A stretch of DNA of 6,043 nt from Trichodesmium sp. MAG_R04 (GTDB taxonomy: Bacteria > Cyanobacteriota > Cyanobacteriia > Cyanobacteriales > Microcoleaceae). The translations under genes were made by a program, and so were the position numbers. The DNA is taken from contig JAKQYG010000260.1 of assembly GCA_023356515.1 (NCBI GenBank), positions 1-6,043 of the forward strand, read 5' to 3'. Below the pieces are notes generated by a model that was not told the origin of the DNA, made no database searches, and was given only the letters and a program-made list of their open reading frames with translations. The stretch's first letter is position 1. The number at the start of each line of letters is the position of its first letter. Below, piece after piece: positions 4,977-6,043 of this stretch.

Positions 4977-6020
4977 TCAACAGACGACTAATTTCATCTG
5001 TTTGAAATCCCAAGCCATTGGTCTTTGAACTTTTGGTAATACCTGTACGTCGTATAATTCTGTAATTACTCCTTCTAGACGTAACCATTCAACTATACCA
5101 CCTGTATTAATATCAATTACCATTAAACCACAACGAGGTTTCGCATCTTTAGTCAATAAATTTTTATCTAATTCTAAACCTGAAAAAGTCTTCTCCCTTG
5201 GTTTAGATAATCCCATAATTGCCCAATTTTTCCAAAAGGCTAAACCTCGCAAAAAACCAGGGCAAAAAGTTATCGGTTCAAACTTACATGTATTTAAGTC
5301 AACTACACCAAAAAAACCTTTTCCAGAGTTTAATAACCACAACTTTCCTTGATAAAATCTAGGGGAATGAGGCATGGATAAACCACTTATAATAATCTCG
5401 TTTGATGCAATATCAATTACACAACCACCATCTTTTCTTTGATCTCGCCAACCATCAATTACATCTGAAGAACTAATAGCAGTAACATAAGTAGCTTTTC
5501 CTTCTACCATTGCTAAACCATTTAGGTGACAACGGTCTTCATTAATAACTTTAGAAATAAAAGGTGGTTTCCATAAGGGAGTACAACTATTTTTATGACT
5601 AACTGTAGCTAAACAGTTTAATAAGCTACTAACAAAAATGACAGAATCATTTTTGTCAACAACAACATCATGGATATCTAAATCTCCAGTTGTATCAGCT
5701 ATTCTTGGCACATAAAGTTTATCATAACCATTGTAAAATTGTTCTTTTTGGAGAATATTATCTAACTGCCAGAGTTGATATTTTGAACTCATATATAATC
5801 TTTCTGAAGTAGCATATAGTCCCATGGCACGATTAAACAAACACTCAAAACCAGAAAACTCACCTTGGGGATTAACTCCTAGCAAAAGTAATCTAGAAGT
5901 TTTGTAGGTGGTAAATGCTAGACTAATTTTTTCATCTTCTAACCAGTTACTAAAAGTTCGAGAAGCTATGATTTGTGGATTGGATTTTGCGAAATTATTA
6001 CCGTTAGATTTTTGTTCCAT
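4977..6020 (-). CDS. TIGR03032/DUF4915 family protein, function unknown
   Basis: This 347-residue soluble protein has no signal peptide or membrane helix. It matches the TIGR03032 (DUF4915) family by several diagnostic blocks: ISLAFTTYKTSRLLLLG (32-48), GDLDIHDVVVD (112-122), LWKPPFIS (149-156), EDRCHLNGLAM (161-171), SDVIDGWR (185-192), GLSMPHSPR (213-221), LWLLNSG (227-233), PGFLRGLAF (254-262), LSKPREKTFSGL (271-282), CGLMVIDI (297-304) and ELYDVQVLP (321-329). Regularly spaced beta-strand-like segments suggest a beta-propeller, which is inference. No reaction is known to me. The start is uncertain: no Shine-Dalgarno lies before the ATG at 6020 and the frame stays open to the window edge, though the family usually begins near here. 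The hairpin at 4949-4966 and the 145-base gap suggest it is transcribed separately from the NfeD-flotillin genes. Confidence 0.88.
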   Translation of the reverse strand: MEQKSNGNNFAKSNPQIIASRTFSNWLEDEKISLAFTTYKTSRLLLLGVNPQGEFSGFECLFNRAMGLYATSERLYMSSKYQLWQLDNILQKEQFYNGYDKLYVPRIADTTGDLDIHDVVVDKNDSVIFVSSLLNCLATVSHKNSCTPLWKPPFISKVINEDRCHLNGLAMVEGKATYVTAISSSDVIDGWRDQRKDGGCVIDIASNEIIISGLSMPHSPRFYQGKLWLLNSGKGFFGVVDLNTCKFEPITFCPGFLRGLAFWKNWAIMGLSKPREKTFSGLELDKNLLTKDAKPRCGLMVIDINTGGIVEWLRLEGVITELYDVQVLPKVQRPMAWDFKQMKLVVC

Positions 6021-6043
6021 TTTTGATATTTTCTGAAAGTGAA

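Overview
The window looks like a piece of a cyanobacterial chromosome, most plausibly an AT-rich filamentous or marine lineage of the Trichodesmium/Okeania kind. The evidence is a HIP1 palindrome (GCGATCGC), a TIGR03032/DUF4915 protein of the cyanobacterial type, AT-rich spacers and repeat-like intergenic sequence. The genus is inference from style and is not proven by the sequence. All six supported genes lie on the minus strand, so they are transcribed from the right end of the window to the left.

Layout in transcription order: (1) 6020-4977, a TIGR03032/DUF4915 protein of unknown function. (2) A 145-bp spacer with two inverted repeats. (3) 4831-4223, a full-size NfeD-family membrane protein. 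(4) 27 bp on, 4195-3854, a short NfeD-like protein with one membrane helix and an OB-fold domain. (5) 77 bp on, 3776-2391, a flotillin-like SPFH protein of 461 residues. (6) A 249-bp spacer, then 2141-858, a second flotillin-like SPFH protein of 427 residues. (7) A 358-bp spacer with decayed repeats, then 499-1, the N-terminal 166 residues of 8-amino-7-oxononanoate synthase (BioF), cut by the window edge.

The centre of the window is an NfeD-flotillin cluster. Pairs of this kind are known as yuaF-yuaG (floT) in Bacillus subtilis and yqiJ-yqiK in Escherichia coli. The unusual point is that both partners are doubled. The two OB-fold domains are about 55% identical (38 of 69 positions, counted by eye) and the two SPFH cores about 57% identical (65 of 114 positions, ungapped). 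The likely product is an inner-membrane SPFH assembly built from two related flotillins with two NfeD partners, one of them reduced to a single helix plus the OB domain. A 14-base sequence is shared upstream of the first NfeD gene and upstream of the second flotillin gene, which may point to common control.

No CRISPR array, tRNA, rRNA, insertion-sequence transposase or convincing rho-independent terminator was seen. I found no wholly new system. The most interesting material is the doubled NfeD-flotillin set, the shared upstream motif, and the repeat-like DNA that encodes the C-terminus of the second flotillin.
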